DNA from: Hydractinia symbiolongicarpus
Taxonomy: Eukaryota; Cnidaria; Hydrozoa; Anthoathecata; Hydractiniidae
NCBI RefSeq assembly: GCF_029227915.1
Contig: NC_079880.1
Coordinates: forward strand, 26,965,501 to 27,029,500
Direction: 5' to 3'
Length of the DNA: 64,000 bases
The notes beneath the pieces were generated by a model, which was not told the DNA's origin, did not search any database, and worked only from the letters and a program-made list of their open reading frames with translations. The translations under genes and the position numbers were made by a program. Positions 47,513 through 61,008 of the stretch are shown piece by piece; positions within the stretch are counted from its first letter, which is position 1, and each line of letters begins with the position of its first letter.

Positions 47513-50500
47513 ACATGTTGGTACAAATATGTGACCCAACCGTTGTAACTCAAACGGACTGACACCGTTAGAAAGTCAGTGAAATGTAGTATTTGAAACT
47601 GTCTCCATTTCTTCAGCGCGCGCTAACGGCTGGGATTATTCCCACAGTAAAAAATGACTTAATTAACTTATTTTTTAAATAAAACGCTACCACAGCGCCC
47701 AGTGCACTCGCTGAGTTTCAGCAATCATGTCAAATTAAGAAGAATGTTACTTCTTGTAGTCAAACCGGCTCATTTATCACATTCATAATGTCACAGTCCA
47801 AAGTTAGTTCAGTTAAGTCCCACAGTCAATCATTTCATTGTTAAAAGCGATATAACTTAGTAATATCGGAAAAATGTCACTAAATACATGTTGGTACGAA
47901 TATGTGACGCAGCCGTTGTATCTCAAACGGAATCATACCGCCACGAAGTCAATGAAATTTAGTTTTTGAGAATGTCTCTATTTCTTCAGTGCGAACTAAC
48001 GGCTGGGATTGGTCCCACAGTAAAAGATGATTTATTTAACTTAATTTTTATATAAAACGCTACCACAGCGCCCAGTGCAATCGCTGAGTTCCGGCAATCA
48101 TGTCAAATTAAGAAGAATTTTATTTCTTGAAGTACAGTTGGCTCCCTTATCACATTTATAAGGTCACAGCCCAAAGTTACTTCAATTAAGTTCCACAGTC
48201 AATCGTTTCACTGTTAAAAGCGACATAACTTAGTAATATCGGAAAGATGTCACTAAATACATGTTGGTACGAATATGTGACGCAGCCGTTATATCTCAAA
48301 CGGATTGATACCGCCACGAAGTCAATGAGATGTAGTTTTTGCGAATGTCTCTATTTCTTCAGTGCGTGCTAACGGCCAGGATTGGTCCCACAGTAAAAAA
48401 AGACTTATTTATCTAAATTTTTAAAAAAGCGCTACCACAGAGCATAGTGTACTTGCTGAATCCAAGCAATCATGTCGAATTAAGAAGAATGTTATTCCTT
48501 GGAATCCAATTGGCTCATTTATTGCATTTATAAGGTCACAGTCCAGAATCAGTTCAATTAAGTTCCACAGTCAATCGCTTCACTGTTAAAAGCGATACAA
48601 CTTAGTAATATCGGAAAAAAATCATTAAATACATGTTGGTACGAATATGTGACGCAACAGTTGTAACTCAAACCGACTGATACCGTTAGAACGTCATTGA
48701 AATGTAGTTTTTGATACCGACTCTATTTCTTCAGCGCGCGATAACGGCTAGTATTGGTCCAACAGTAAAGAATGACTTATTTATATAAATTTTTATATGA
48801 AACGCTACCACAGCGCCCAGTGTAATCGCTGAGTTCCGGCAATCATTTCAAATTAAGAAGAATGTTACTTCTTGGAGTCCAACTGTCTCATTTATCACAT
48901 TTATCAGGTCACAGTCCAAAGTTAGTTTAATTAAGTCCCACCGTCAATCGTTTCACTGTTAAAAGCGATGCAACCTAGTAATATCAGAAAAATATCGCTA
49001 AATACATGTTGGTACGAATATGTGACCCAACCGTTGTAACTCAAACGGACTGACACCGTTAGAAAGTCAGTGAAATGTAGTATTTGAAACTGTCTCCATT
49101 TCTTCAGCGCGCGCTAACGGCTGGGATTATTCGCACAGTAAAAAATGACTTAATTAACTTATTTTTTAAATAAAACGCTACCACAGCGCCCAGTGCAATC
49201 GCTGAGTTCTGGCAATCATGTCAAATTAAGAAGAATTTTATTTCTTGGAGTACAGTTGGCTCCCTTATCACATTTATAAGGTCACAGCCCAAAGTTACTT
49301 CAATTAAGTTCCACAGTCAATCGTTTCACTGTTAAAAGCGACATAACTTAGTAATATCGGAAAGATGTCACTAAATACATGTTGGTACGAATATGTGACG
49401 CAGCCGTTGTATCTCAAACGGATTGATACCGCCACGAAGTCAATGAGATGTAGTTTTTGCGAATGTCTCTATTTCTTCAGTGCGTGCTAACGGCCAGGAT
49501 TGGTCCCACAGTAAAAAAAGACTTATTTATCTAAATTTTTAAAAAAGCGCTACCACAGAGCATAGTGTACTTGCTGAATGCAAGCAATCATGTCGAATTA
49601 AGAAGAATGTTATTCCTTGGAGTCCAATTGGCTCATTTATTGCATTTATAAGGTCACAGTCCAGAATCAGTTCAATTAAGTTCCACAGTCAATCCCTTCA
49701 CTGTTAAAAGCGATACAACTTAGTAATATCGGAAAAAAATCATTAAATACATGTTGGTACGAATATGTGACGCAACAGTTGTAACTCAAACCGACTGATA
49801 CCGTTAGAACGTCATTGAAATGTAGTTTTTGATACCGACTCTATTTCTTCAGCGCGCGATAACGGCTAGTATTGGTCCAACAGTAAAGAATGACTTATTT
49901 ATATAAATTTTTATATGAAACGCTACCACAGCGCCCAGTGTAATCGCTGAGTTCCGGCAATCATTTCAAATTAAGAAGAATGTTACTTCTTGGAGTCCAA
50001 CTGTCTCATTTATCACATTTATCAGGTCACAGTCCAAAGTTAGTTTAATTAAGTCCCACCGTCAATCGTTTCACTGTTAAAAGCGATGCAACCTAGTAAT
50101 ATCAGAAAAATATCGCTAAATACATGTTGGTACGAATATGTGACCCAACCGTTGTAACTCAAACGGACTGACACCGTTAGAAAGTCAGTGAAATGTAGTA
50201 TTTGAAACTGTCTCCATTTCTTCAGCGCGCGCTAACGGCTGGGATTATTCCCACAGTAAAAAATGACTTAATTAACTTATTTTTTAAATAAAACGCTACC
50301 ACAGCGCCCAGTGCAATCGCTGAGTTCCGGCAATCATGTCAAATTAAGAAGAATTTTATTTCTTGGAGTACAGTTGGCTCCCTTATCACATTTATAAGGT
50401 CACAGCCCAAAGTTACTTCAATTAAGTTCCACAGTCAATCGTTTCACTGTTAAAAGCGACATAACTTAGTAATATCGGAAAGATGTCACTAAATACATGT

Positions 50501-52489
50501 TGGTACGAATATGTGACGCAGCCGTTGTATCTCAAACGGATTGATACCGCCACGAAGTCAATGAGATGTAGTTTTTGCGAATGTCTCTATTTCTTCAGTG
50601 CGTGCTAACGGCCAGGATTGGACCCACAGTAAAAAAAGACTTATTTATCGAAATTTTTAAAAAAGCGCTACCACAGAGCATAGTGTACTCGCTGAATCCA
50701 AGCAATCATGTCGAATTAAGAAGAATGTTATTCCTTGGAGTCCAATTGGCTCATTTATCGCATTTATAAGGTCACAGTCCAGAATCAGTTCAATTAAGTT
50801 CCACAGTCAATCGCTTCACTGTTAAAAGCGATACAACTTAGTAATATCGGAAAAAAATCATTAAATACATGTTGGTACGAATATGTGACGCAACAGTTGT
50901 AACTCAAACCGACTGATACCGTTAGAACGTCATTGAAATGTAGTTTTTGATACCGACTCTAATTCTTTAGCGCGCGATAACGGCTAGTATTGGTCCCACA
51001 GTAAATAATGACTTATTTATATAAATTTTTATATGAAACGCTACCACAGCGCCCAGTGTAATCGCTGAGTTCCGGCAATCATATCAAATTAAGAAGAATG
51101 TTACTTCTTGGAGTCCAACTGTCTCATTTATCACATTTATCAGGTCACAGTCGAAAGTTAGTTTAATTAAGTCCCACCGTCAATCGTTTCACTGTTAAAA
51201 GCGATGCAACCTAGTAATCTCAGAAAAATATCGCTAAATACATGTTGGTACGAATATGTGACCCAACCGTTTTAACTCAAACGGACTGACACCGTTAGAA
51301 AGTCAGTGAAATGTAGTATTTGAAACTGTCTCCATTTCTTCAGCGCGCACTAACGGCTGGGATTATTCCCACAGTAAAAAATGACTTAATTAACTTATTT
51401 TTTAAATAAAACGCTACCACAGCGCCCAGTGCACTCGCTGAGTTCCAGCAATGATGTCAAATTAAGAAGAATGTTACTTCTTGTAGTCAAACTGGCTCAT
51501 TTATCACATTCATAATGTCACAGTCCAAAGTTAGTTCAGTTAAGTCCCACAGTCAATCATTTCATTGTTAAAAGTGATATAACTTAGTAATATCGGAAAA
51601 ATGTCACTGAATACATGTTGGTACGAATATGTGACGCAGCCGTTGTATCTCAAACGGATTGATACCGCCACGAAGTCAATGAAATTTAGTTTTTGAGAAT
51701 GTCTCTATTCCTTCAGTGCGAACTAACGGCTGGGATTGGTCCCACAGTAAAAGATGATTTATTTAACTTAATTTTTATATAAAACGCTACCACAGCGCCC
51801 AGTGCAATCGCTGAGTTCCGGCAATCATGTCAAATTAAGAAGAATTTTATTTCTTGGAGTACAGTTGGCTCCCTTATCACATTTATAAGGTCACAGCCCA
51901 AAGTTACTTCAATTAAGTTCCACAGTCAATCGTTTCACTGTTAAAAGCGACATAACTTAGTAATATCGGAAAGATGTCACTAAATACATGTTGGTACGAA
52001 TATGTGACGCAGCCGTTGTATCTCAAACGGATTGATACCGCCACGAAGTCAATGAGATGTAGTTTTTGCGAATGTCTCTATTTCTTCAGTGCGTGCTAAC
52101 GGCCAGGATTGGTCCCACAGTAAAAAAAGACTTATTTATCGAAATTTTTAAAAAAGCGCTACCACAGAGCATAGTGTACTCGCTGAATCCAAGCAATCAT
52201 GTCGAATTAAGAAGAATGTTATTCCTTGGAGTCCAATTGGCTCATTTATCGCATTTATAAGGTCACAGTCCAGAATCAGTTCAATTAAGTTCCACAGTCA
52301 ATCGCTTCACTGTTAAAAGCGATACAACTTAGTAATATCGGAAAAAAATCATTAAATACATGTTGGTACGAATATGTGACGCAACAGTTGTAACTCAAAC
52401 CGACTGATACCGTTAGAACGTCATTGAAATGTAGTTTTTGATACCGACTCTAATTCTTTAGCGCGCGATAACGGCTAGTATTGGTCCCA

Positions 52490-55400
52490 CAGTAAATAAT
52501 GACTTATTTATATAAATTTTTATATGAAACGCTACCACAGCGCCCAGTGTAATCGCTGAGTTCCGGCAATCATATCAAATTAAGAAGAATGTTACTTCTT
52601 GGAGTCCAACTGTCTCATTTATCACATTTATCAGGTCACAGTCGAAAGTTAGTTTAATTAAGTCCCACCGTCAATCGTTTCACTGTTAAAAGCGATGCAA
52701 CCTAGTAATCTCAGAAAAATATCGCTAAATACATGTTGGTACGAATATGTGACCCAACCGTTTTAACTCAAACGGACTGACACCGTTAGAAAGTCAGTGA
52801 AATGTAGTATTTGAAACTGTCTCCATTTCTTCAGCGCGCACTAACGGCTGGGATTATTCCCACAGTAAAAAATGACTTAATTAACTTATTTTTTAAATAA
52901 AACGCTACCACAGCGCCCAGTGCACTCGCTGAGTTCCAGCAATGATGTCAAATTAAGAAGAATGTTACTTCTTGTAGTCAAACTGGCTCATTTATCACAT
53001 TCATAATGTCACAGTCCAAAGTTAGTTCAGTTAAGTCCCACAGTCAATCATTTCATTGTTAAAAGTGATATAACTTAGTAATATCGGAAAAATGTCACTG
53101 AATACATGTTGGTACGAATATGTGACGCAGCCGTTGTATCTCAAACGGATTGATACCGCCACGAAGTCAATGAAATTTAGTTTTTGAGAATGTCTCTATT
53201 CCTTCAGTGCGAACTAACGGCTGGGATTGGTCCCACAGTAAAAGATGATTTATTTAACTTAATTTTTATATAAAACGCTACCACAGCGCCCAGTGCAATC
53301 GCTGAGTTCCGGCAATCATGTCAAATTAAGAAGAATTTTATTTCTTGGAGTACAGTTGGCTCCCTTATCACATTTATAAGGTCACAGCCCAAAGTTACTT
53401 CAATTAAGTTCCACAGTCAATCGTTTCACTGTTAAAAGCGACATAACTTAGTAATATCGGAAAGATGTCACTAAATACATGTTGGTACGAATATGTGACG
53501 CAGCCGTTGTATCTCAAACGGATTGATACCGCCACGAAGTCAATGAGATGTAGTTTTTGCGAATGTCTCTATTTCTTCAGTGCGTGCTAACGGCCAGGAT
53601 TGGTCCCACAGTAAAAAAAGACTTATTTATCTAAATTTTTAAAAAAGCGCTACCACAGAGCATAGTGTACTCGCTGAATCCAAGCAATCATGTCGAATTA
53701 AGAAGAATGTTATTCCTTGGAGTCCAATTGGCTCATTTATTGCATTTATAAGGTCACAGTCCAGAATCAGTTCAATTAAGTCCCACAGTCAATCGCTTCA
53801 CTGTTAAAAGCGATACAACTTAGTAATATCGGAAAAAAATCATTAAATACATGTTGGTACGAATATGTGACGCAACCGTTGTAACTCAAACCGACTGATA
53901 CCGCTAGAACGTCATTGAAATGTAGTTTTCGATACCGACTCTATTTCTTCAGCGCGCGTTAACGGCTAGTATTGGTCCCACAGTAAAAAATGACTTATTT
54001 ATTTAAATTTTTAAATGAAGCGCTACCACAGCGCCCAGTGTAATCGCTGAGTTCCGGCAATCATGTCAAATTAAGAAGAATGTTATTTCTTTTGAGTCCA
54101 GTTGGCTCATTTATCATATTCATAAGGTCACAGTCCAAAGTTAGTTCAGTTAAGTTGCACAGTCAATCGTTTCACTGTTAAAAGCGATGCAACCTAGTAA
54201 TATCCGAATACTATCGCTAAATACATGTTGGTACAAATATGTGACGCAACCGTTGTAACTCAAATGGATTGATACCGCCAAGAAGTCAATGAAATGTAGT
54301 TTTTGAAGCTGTCTCTATTTTTTCAGCGCGAACTAACGGCTGGGATTGGTCCCACAGTAAAAAATGACTTATTTATTTAAATTTTTCAATAAAACGCTAC
54401 CACAGCGCCCATCGCAAATCGCTGAGTTCCGGCAATCATGTCAAATTAAGAAAAATTTTATTTCTTGGAGTCCAGTTGGCACCCTTATCACATTTATAAG
54501 GTCACAGTCCAAAGTTACTTCAATTAAGTTCCACAGTCAATCGTTTCACTGTTAAAAGCGACATAACTTAGTAATATCGGAAAGATATCACTAAATACAT
54601 GTTGGTATGAATACGTGACGCAGCCGTTGTATCTCAAACGGATTGATACCGCCACGAAGTCAATGAGATGTAGTTTTTGCAAATGTCTCTATTTCTTCAG
54701 TGCGTGCTAACGGCCAGGATTTGTCACACAGTAAAAAAAGACTTACTTATCTAAATTTTTAAAAAAGCGCTACCACAGAGCATAGTGTACTCGCTGAATC
54801 CAAGCAATCATGTCGAATTAAGAAGAATGTTACTTCTTGGAGTCCAATTGTCTCATTTATCACATTTATCAGGTCACAGTCCAAAGTTAGTTTAATTAAG
54901 TCCCACCGTCAATCGTTTCACTGTTAAAAGCGATGCAACCTAGAAATATCAGAAAAATATCGCTAAATACATGTTCGTACGAATATGTGACCCAACCGTT
55001 GTAACTCAAATGGATTGATACCGCCAAGAAGTCAATGAAATGTAGTTTTTGAAGCTGTCTCTATTTTTTCAGCGCGAACTAACGGCTGGGATTGGTCCCA
55101 CAGTAAAAAATGACTTATTTATTTAAATTTTTAAATGAAGCGCTACCACAGCGCCCAGTGTAATCGCTGAGTTCCGGCAATCATGTCAAATTAAGAAGAA
55201 TGTTATTTCTTGGAGTCCAGTTGGCTCATTTATCACATTCATAAGGTCACAGTCCAAAGTTAGTTCAGTTAAGTTGCACAGTCAATCGTTTCACTGTTAA
55301 AAGCGATATAACTTAGTAATATCGGAAAGATATCGCTAAATACATGTTGGTACGAATATGTGACCCAACCGTTTTAACTCAAACGGACTGACACCGTTAG

Positions 55401-56628
55401 AAAGTCAGTGAAATGTAGTATTTGAAACTGTCTCCATTTCTTCAGCGCGCACTAACGGCTGGGATTATTCCCACAGTAAAAAATGACTTAATTAACTTAT
55501 TTTTTAAATAAAACGCTACCACAGCGCCCAGTGCACTCGCTGAGTTCCAGCAATGATGTCAAATTAAGAAGAATGTTACTTCTTGTAGTCAAACTGGCTC
55601 ATTTATCACATTCATAATGTCACAGTCCAAAGTTAGTTCAGTTAAGTCCCACAGTCAATCATTTCATTGTTAAAAGTGATATAACTTAGTAATATCGGAA
55701 AAATGTCACTGAATACATGTTGGTACGAATATGTGACGCAGCCGTTGTATCTCAAACGGATTGATACCGCCACGAAGTCAATGAAATTTAGTTTTTGAGA
55801 ATGTCTCTATTCCTTCAGTGCGAACTAACGGCTGGGATTGGTCCCACAGTAAAAGATGATTTATTTAACTTAATTTTTATATAAAACGCTACCACAGCGC
55901 CCAGTGCAATCGCTGAGTTCCGGCAATCATGTCAAATTAAGAAGAATTTTATTTCTTGGAGTACAGTTGGCTCCCTTATCACATTTATAAGGTCACAGCC
56001 CAAAGTTACTTCAATTAAGTTCCACAGTCAATCGTTTCACTGTTAAAAGCGACATAACTTAGTAATATCGGAAAGATGTCACTAAATACATGTTGGTACG
56101 AATATGTGACGCAGCCGTTGTATCACAAACGGATTGATACCGCCACGAAGTCAATGAGATGTAGTTTTTGCGAATGTCTCTATTTCTTCAGTGCGTGCTA
56201 ACGGCCAGGATTGGTCCCACAGTAAAAAAAGACTTATTTATCTAAATTTTTAAAAAAGCGCTACCACAGAGCATAGTGTACTCGCTGAATCCAAGCAATC
56301 ATGTCGAATTAAGAAGAATGTTATTCCTTGGAGTCCAATTGGCTCATTTATTGCATTTATAAGGTCACAGTCCAGAATCAGTTCAATTAAGTCCCACAGT
56401 CAATCGCTTCACTGTTAAAAGCGATACAACTTAGTAATATCGGAAAAAAATCATTAAATACATGTTGGTACGAATATGTGACGCAACCGTTGTAACTCAA
56501 ACCGACTGATACCGCTAGAACGTAATTGAAATGTAGTTTTTGATACCGACTCTATTTCTTCAGCGCGCGTTAACGGCTAGTATTGGTCCCACAGTAAAAA
56601 ATGACTTATTTATTTAAATTTTTAAATG
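52490..56628. repeat. 4139 bp satellite super-repeat, first copy
   Basis: It starts at the 'cagtaaataatgac' of the P monomer 52358 and ends in the AT core of the monomer at 56460 ('ttttaaatg'). Internal monomer starts: 52731, 53104, 53477, 53849, 54223, 54597, 54969, 55342, 55715, 56088, 56460. It contains a P-Q-R-S run, then distinctive monomers: 53849 ('gtagttttcgatacc', with an extra base in 'tttcttttgagtcc', so 374 bp), 54223 ('ttggtacaaatatg', 'cccatcgcaaatcgctg') and 54597 ('ttggtatgaatacgtgac'), then another Q-R-S run. The stop-free stretch 54364-54555 is part of the 54223 monomer and is not a gene. Confidence 0.9.
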
Positions 56629-56869
56629 CAGTAAATAATGACTTATTTATATAAATTTTTATATGAAACGCTACCACAGCGCCCAGTGTAATCGCTGAGT
56701 TCCGGCAATCATATCAAATTAAGAAGAATGTTACTTCTTGGAGTCCAACTGTCTCATTTATCACATTTATCAGGTCACAGTCGAAAGTTAGTTTAATTAA
56801 GTCCCACCGTCAATCGTTTCACTGTTAAAAGCGATGCAACCTAGTAATCTCAGAAAAATATCGCTAAAT
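56460..56869. repeat. Lengthened satellite monomer, 410 bp: out-of-register junction
   Basis: After 'cccacagtaaaaaatgactt' and the AT core to 'ttttaaatg' (ends 56628), the sequence steps back to 'cagtaaataatgac' and runs the AT core a second time, adding exactly 37 bp to the normal 373. The two AT cores are of different subfamilies (first 'tttatttaaattttt', second 'tttatataaattttt'). This is therefore a junction between two parents, not slippage within one. It marks where the first 4139 bp copy ends and the second begins. The shared base at the join is a single C. Confidence 0.92.
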
Positions 56870-59800
56870 ACATGTTGGTACGAATATGTGACCCAACCGT
56901 TTTAACTCAAACGGACTGACACCGTTAGAAAGTCAGTGAAATGTAGTATTTGAAACTGTCTCCATTTCTTCAGCGCGCACTAACGGCTGGGATTATTCCC
57001 ACAGTAAAAAATGACTTAATTAACTTATTTTTTAAATAAAACGCTACCACAGCGCCCAGTGCACTCGCTGAGTTCCAGCAATGATGTCAAATTAAGAAGA
57101 ATGTTACTTCTTGTAGTCAAACTGGCTCATTTATCACATTCATAATGTCACAGTCCAAAGTTAGTTCAGTTAAGTCCCACAGTCAATCATTTCATTGTTA
57201 AAAGTGATATAACTTAGTAATATCGGAAAAATGTCACTGAATACATGTTGGTACGAATATGTGACGCAGCCGTTGTATCTCAAACGGATTGATACCGCCA
57301 CGAAGTCAATGAAATTTAGTTTTTGAGAATGTCTCTATTCCTTCAGTGCGAACTAACGGCTGGGATTGGTCCCACAGTAAAAGATGATTTATTTAACTTA
57401 ATTTTTATATAAAACGCTACCACAGCGCCCAGTGCAATCGCTGAGTTCCGGCAATCATGTCAAATTAAGAAGAATTTTATTTCTTGGAGTACAGTTGGCT
57501 CCCTTATCACATTTATAAGGTCACAGCCCAAAGTTACTTCAATTAAGTTCCACAGTCAATCGTTTCACTGTTAAAAGCGACATAACTTAGTAATATCGGA
57601 AAGATGTCACTAAATACATGTTGGTACGAATATGTGACGCAGCCGTTGTATCTCAAACGGATTGATACCGCCACGAAGTCAATGAGATGTAGTTTTTGCG
57701 AATGTCTCTATTTCTTCAGTGCGTGCTAACGGCCAGGATTGGTCCCACAGTAAAAAAAGACTTATTTATCTAAATTTTTAAAAAAGCGCTACCACAGAGC
57801 ATAGTGTACTCGCTGAATCCAAGCAATCATGTCGAATTAAGAAGAATGTTATTCCTTGGAGTCCAATTGGCTCATTTATTGCATTTATAAGGTCACAGTC
57901 CAGAATCAGTTCAATTAAGTCCCACAGTCAATCGCTTCACTGTTAAAAGCGATACAACTTAGTAATATCGGAAAAAAATCATTAAATACATGTTGGTACG
58001 AATATGTGACGCAACCGTTGTAACTCAAACCGACTGATACCGCTAGAACGTCATTGAAATGTAGTTTTCGATACCGACTCTATTTCTTCAGCGCGCGTTA
58101 ACGGCTAGTATTGGTCCCACAGTAAAAAATGACTTATTTATTTAAATTTTTAAATGAAGCGCTACCACAGCGCCCAGTGTAATCGCTGAGTTCCGGCAAT
58201 CATGTCAAATTAAGAAGAATGTTATTTCTTTTGAGTCCAGTTGGCTCATTTATCATATTCATAAGGTCACAGTCCAAAGTTAGTTCAGTTAAGTTGCACA
58301 GTCAATCGTTTCACTGTTAAAAGCGATGCAACCTAGTAATATCCGAATACTATCGCTAAATACATGTTGGTACAAATATGTGACGCAACCGTTGTAACTC
58401 AAATGGATTGATACCGCCAAGAAGTCAATGAAATGTAGTTTTTGAAGCTGTCTCTATTTTTTCAGCGCGAACTAACGGCTGGGATTGGTCCCACAGTAAA
58501 AAATGACTTATTTATTTAAATTTTTCAATAAAACGCTACCACAGCGCCCATGGCAAATCGCTGAGTTCCGGCAATCATGTCAAATTAAGAAAAATTTTAT
58601 TTCTTGGAGTCCAGTTGGCACCCTTATCACATTTATAAGGTCACAGTCCAAAGTTACTTCAATTAAGTTCCACAGTCAATCGTTTCACTGTTAAAAGCGA
58701 CATAACTTAGTAATATCGGAAAGATATCACTAAATACATGTTGGTATGAATACGTGACGCAGCCGTTGTATCTCAAACGGATTGATACCGCCACGAAGTC
58801 AATGAGATGTAGTTTTTGCAAATGTCTCTATTTCTTCAGTGCGTGCTAACGGCCAGGATTTGTCACACAGTAAAAAAAGACTTACTTATCTAAATTTTTA
58901 AAAAAGCGCTACCACAGAGCATAGTGTACTCGCTGAATCCAAGCAATCATGTCGAATTAAGAAGAATGTTACTTCTTGGAGTCCAATTGTCTCATTTATC
59001 ACATTTATCAGGTCACAGTCCAAAGTTAGTTTAATTAAGTCCCACCGTCAATCGTTTCACTGTTAAAAGCGATGCAACCTAGAAATATCAGAAAAATATC
59101 GCTAAATACATGTTCGTACGAATATGTGACCCAACCGTTGTAACTCAAATGGATTGATACCGCCAAGAAGTCAATGAAATGTAGTTTTTGAAGCTGTCTC
59201 TATTTTTTCAGCGCGAACTAACGGCTGGGATTGGTCCCACAGTAAAAAATGACTTATTTATTTAAATTTTTAAATGAAGCGCTACCACAGCGCCCAGTGT
59301 AATCGCTGAGTTCCGGCAATCATGTCAAATTAAGAAGAATGTTATTTCTTGGAGTCCAGTTGGCTCATTTATCACATTCATAAGGTCACAGTCCAAAGTT
59401 AGTTCAGTTAAGTTGCACAGTCAATCGTTTCACTGTTAAAAGCGATATAACTTAGTAATATCGGAAAGATATCGCTAAATACATGTTGGTACGAATATGT
59501 GACCCAACCGTTTTAACTCAAACGGACTGACACCGTTAGAAAGTCAGTGAAATGTAGTATTTGAAACTGTCTCCATTTCTTCAGCGCGCACTAACGGCTG
59601 GGATTATTCCCACAGTAAAAAATGACTTAATTAACTTATTTTTTAAATAAAACGCTACCACAGCGCCCAGTGCACTCGCTGAGTTCCAGCAATGATGTCA
59701 AATTAAGAAGAATGTTACTTCTTGTAGTCAAACTGGCTCATTTATCACATTCATAATGTCACAGTCCAAAGTTAGTTCAGTTAAGTCCCACAGTCAATCA

Positions 59801-60767
59801 TTTCATTGTTAAAAGTGATATAACTTAGTAATATCGGAAAAATGTCACTGAATACATGTTGGTACGAATATGTGACGCAGCCGTTGTATCTCAAACGGAT
59901 TGATACCGCCACGAAGTCAATGAAATTTAGTTTTTGAGAATGTCTCTATTCCTTCAGTGCGAACTAACGGCTGGGATTGGTCCCACAGTAAAAGATGATT
60001 TATTTAACTTAATTTTTATATAAAACGCTACCACAGCGCCCAGTGCAATCGCTGAGTTCCGGCAATCATGTCAAATTAAGAAGAATTTTATTTCTTGGAG
60101 TACAGTTGGCTCCCTTATCACATTTATAAGGTCACAGCCCAAAGTTACTTCAATTAAGTTCCACAGTCAATCGTTTCACTGTTAAAAGCGACATAACTTA
60201 GTAATATCGGAAAGATGTCACTAAATACATGTTGGTACGAATATGTGACGCAGCCGTTGTATCTCAAACGGATTGATACCGCCACGAAGTCAATGAGATG
60301 TAGTTTTTGCGAATGTCTCTATTTCTTCAGTGCGTGCTAACGGCCAGGATTGGTCCCACAGTAAAAAAAGACTTATTTATCTAAATTTTTAAAAAAGCGC
60401 TACCACAGAGCATAGTGTACTCGCTGAATCCAAGCAATCATGTCGAATTAAGAAGAATGTTATTCCTTGGAGTCCAATTGGCTCATTTATTGCATTTATA
60501 AGGTCACAGTCCAGAATCAGTTCAATTAAGTCCCACAGTCAATCGCTTCACTGTTAAAAGCGATACAACTTAGTAATATCGGAAAAAAATCATTAAATAC
60601 ATGTTGGTACGAATATGTGACGCAACCGTTGTAACTCAAACCGACTGATACCGCTAGAACGTAATTGAAATGTAGTTTTTGATACCGACTCTATTTCTTC
60701 AGCGCGCGTTAACGGCTAGTATTGGTCCCACAGTAAAAAATGACTTATTTATTTAAATTTTTAAATG
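56629..60767. repeat. 4139 bp satellite super-repeat, second copy
   Basis: Every monomer start here (56870, 57243, 57616, 57988, 58362, 58736, 59108, 59481, 59854, 60227, 60599) equals the matching start in 52490-56628 plus 4139. Rare markers are shared: 'gtagttttcgatacc' (53922 and 58061), 'ttggtatgaatacgtgac' (54602 and 58741), 'catgttcgtacgaatatg' (54970 and 59109). Very few substitutions are visible, for example 'cccatcgcaaatc' against 'cccatggcaaatc' at about 54412 and 58551. Positions 58503-58694 are stop-free as in the first copy. Confidence 0.92.
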
Positions 60768-61008
60768 CAGTAAAAAATGACTTATTTATTTAAATTTTTA
60801 AATGAAGCGCTACCACAGCGCCCAGTGTAATCGCTGAGTTCCGGCAATCATGTCAAATTAAGAAGAATGTTATTTCTTGGAGTCCAGTTGGCTCATTTAT
60901 CATATTCATAAGGTCACAGTCCAAAGTTAGTTCAGTTAAGTTGCACAGTCAATCGTTTCACTGTTAAAAGCGATGCAACCTAGTAATATCCGAATACTAT
61001 CGCTAAAT
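60599..61008. repeat. Lengthened satellite monomer, 410 bp: second out-of-register junction
   Basis: The left side of the join ('ttttaaatg' ending 60767) is the copied left side of the 56628 junction. The right side differs: 'cagtaaaaaatgac' and 'tttatttaaatttttaaatg', matching the P-type monomer at 57988 rather than the one at 56629. The third copy therefore resumes 1491 bp further into the 4139 bp unit than the second did, in exactly the same monomer register. Confidence 0.9.

Larger units (their letters stand above)
46022..52489. repeat. P-Q-R-S tetramer (1491 bp) mixed with P-[Q/R]-S trimers (1118 bp)
   Basis: P monomers ('tttttgataccgactc') start at 46022, 47140, 48631, 49749, 50867 and 52358, giving steps of 1118, 1491, 1118, 1118 and 1491. 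In 4-mer units (47140-48630, 50867-52357) the order is P, a 'gttagtttaa'/Q pair, R and S-type sequence. In 3-mer units (46022, 48631, 49749) the second monomer is fused: Q up to 'aaaacgctaccacagcgccc', then R from 'gtgcaatcgctgag' onward ('gaattttatttcttggag', 'cagttggctccc'). Stop-free stretches at 50575-50769 and 52066-52260 are 1491 bp apart and identical in reading; they are copies of the S monomer, not genes. Confidence 0.85.

Noticed and set aside
54364-54555. 63-64-codon open frames at 50575, 52066, 54364, 58503 and 61150, and a minus-strand 68-codon frame at 35151-35357, as genes
   Set aside because: Each is a stop-free window in a satellite copy, repeated only because the monomer or super-repeat is. 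The minus-strand one exists once, where two local variants remove stops.
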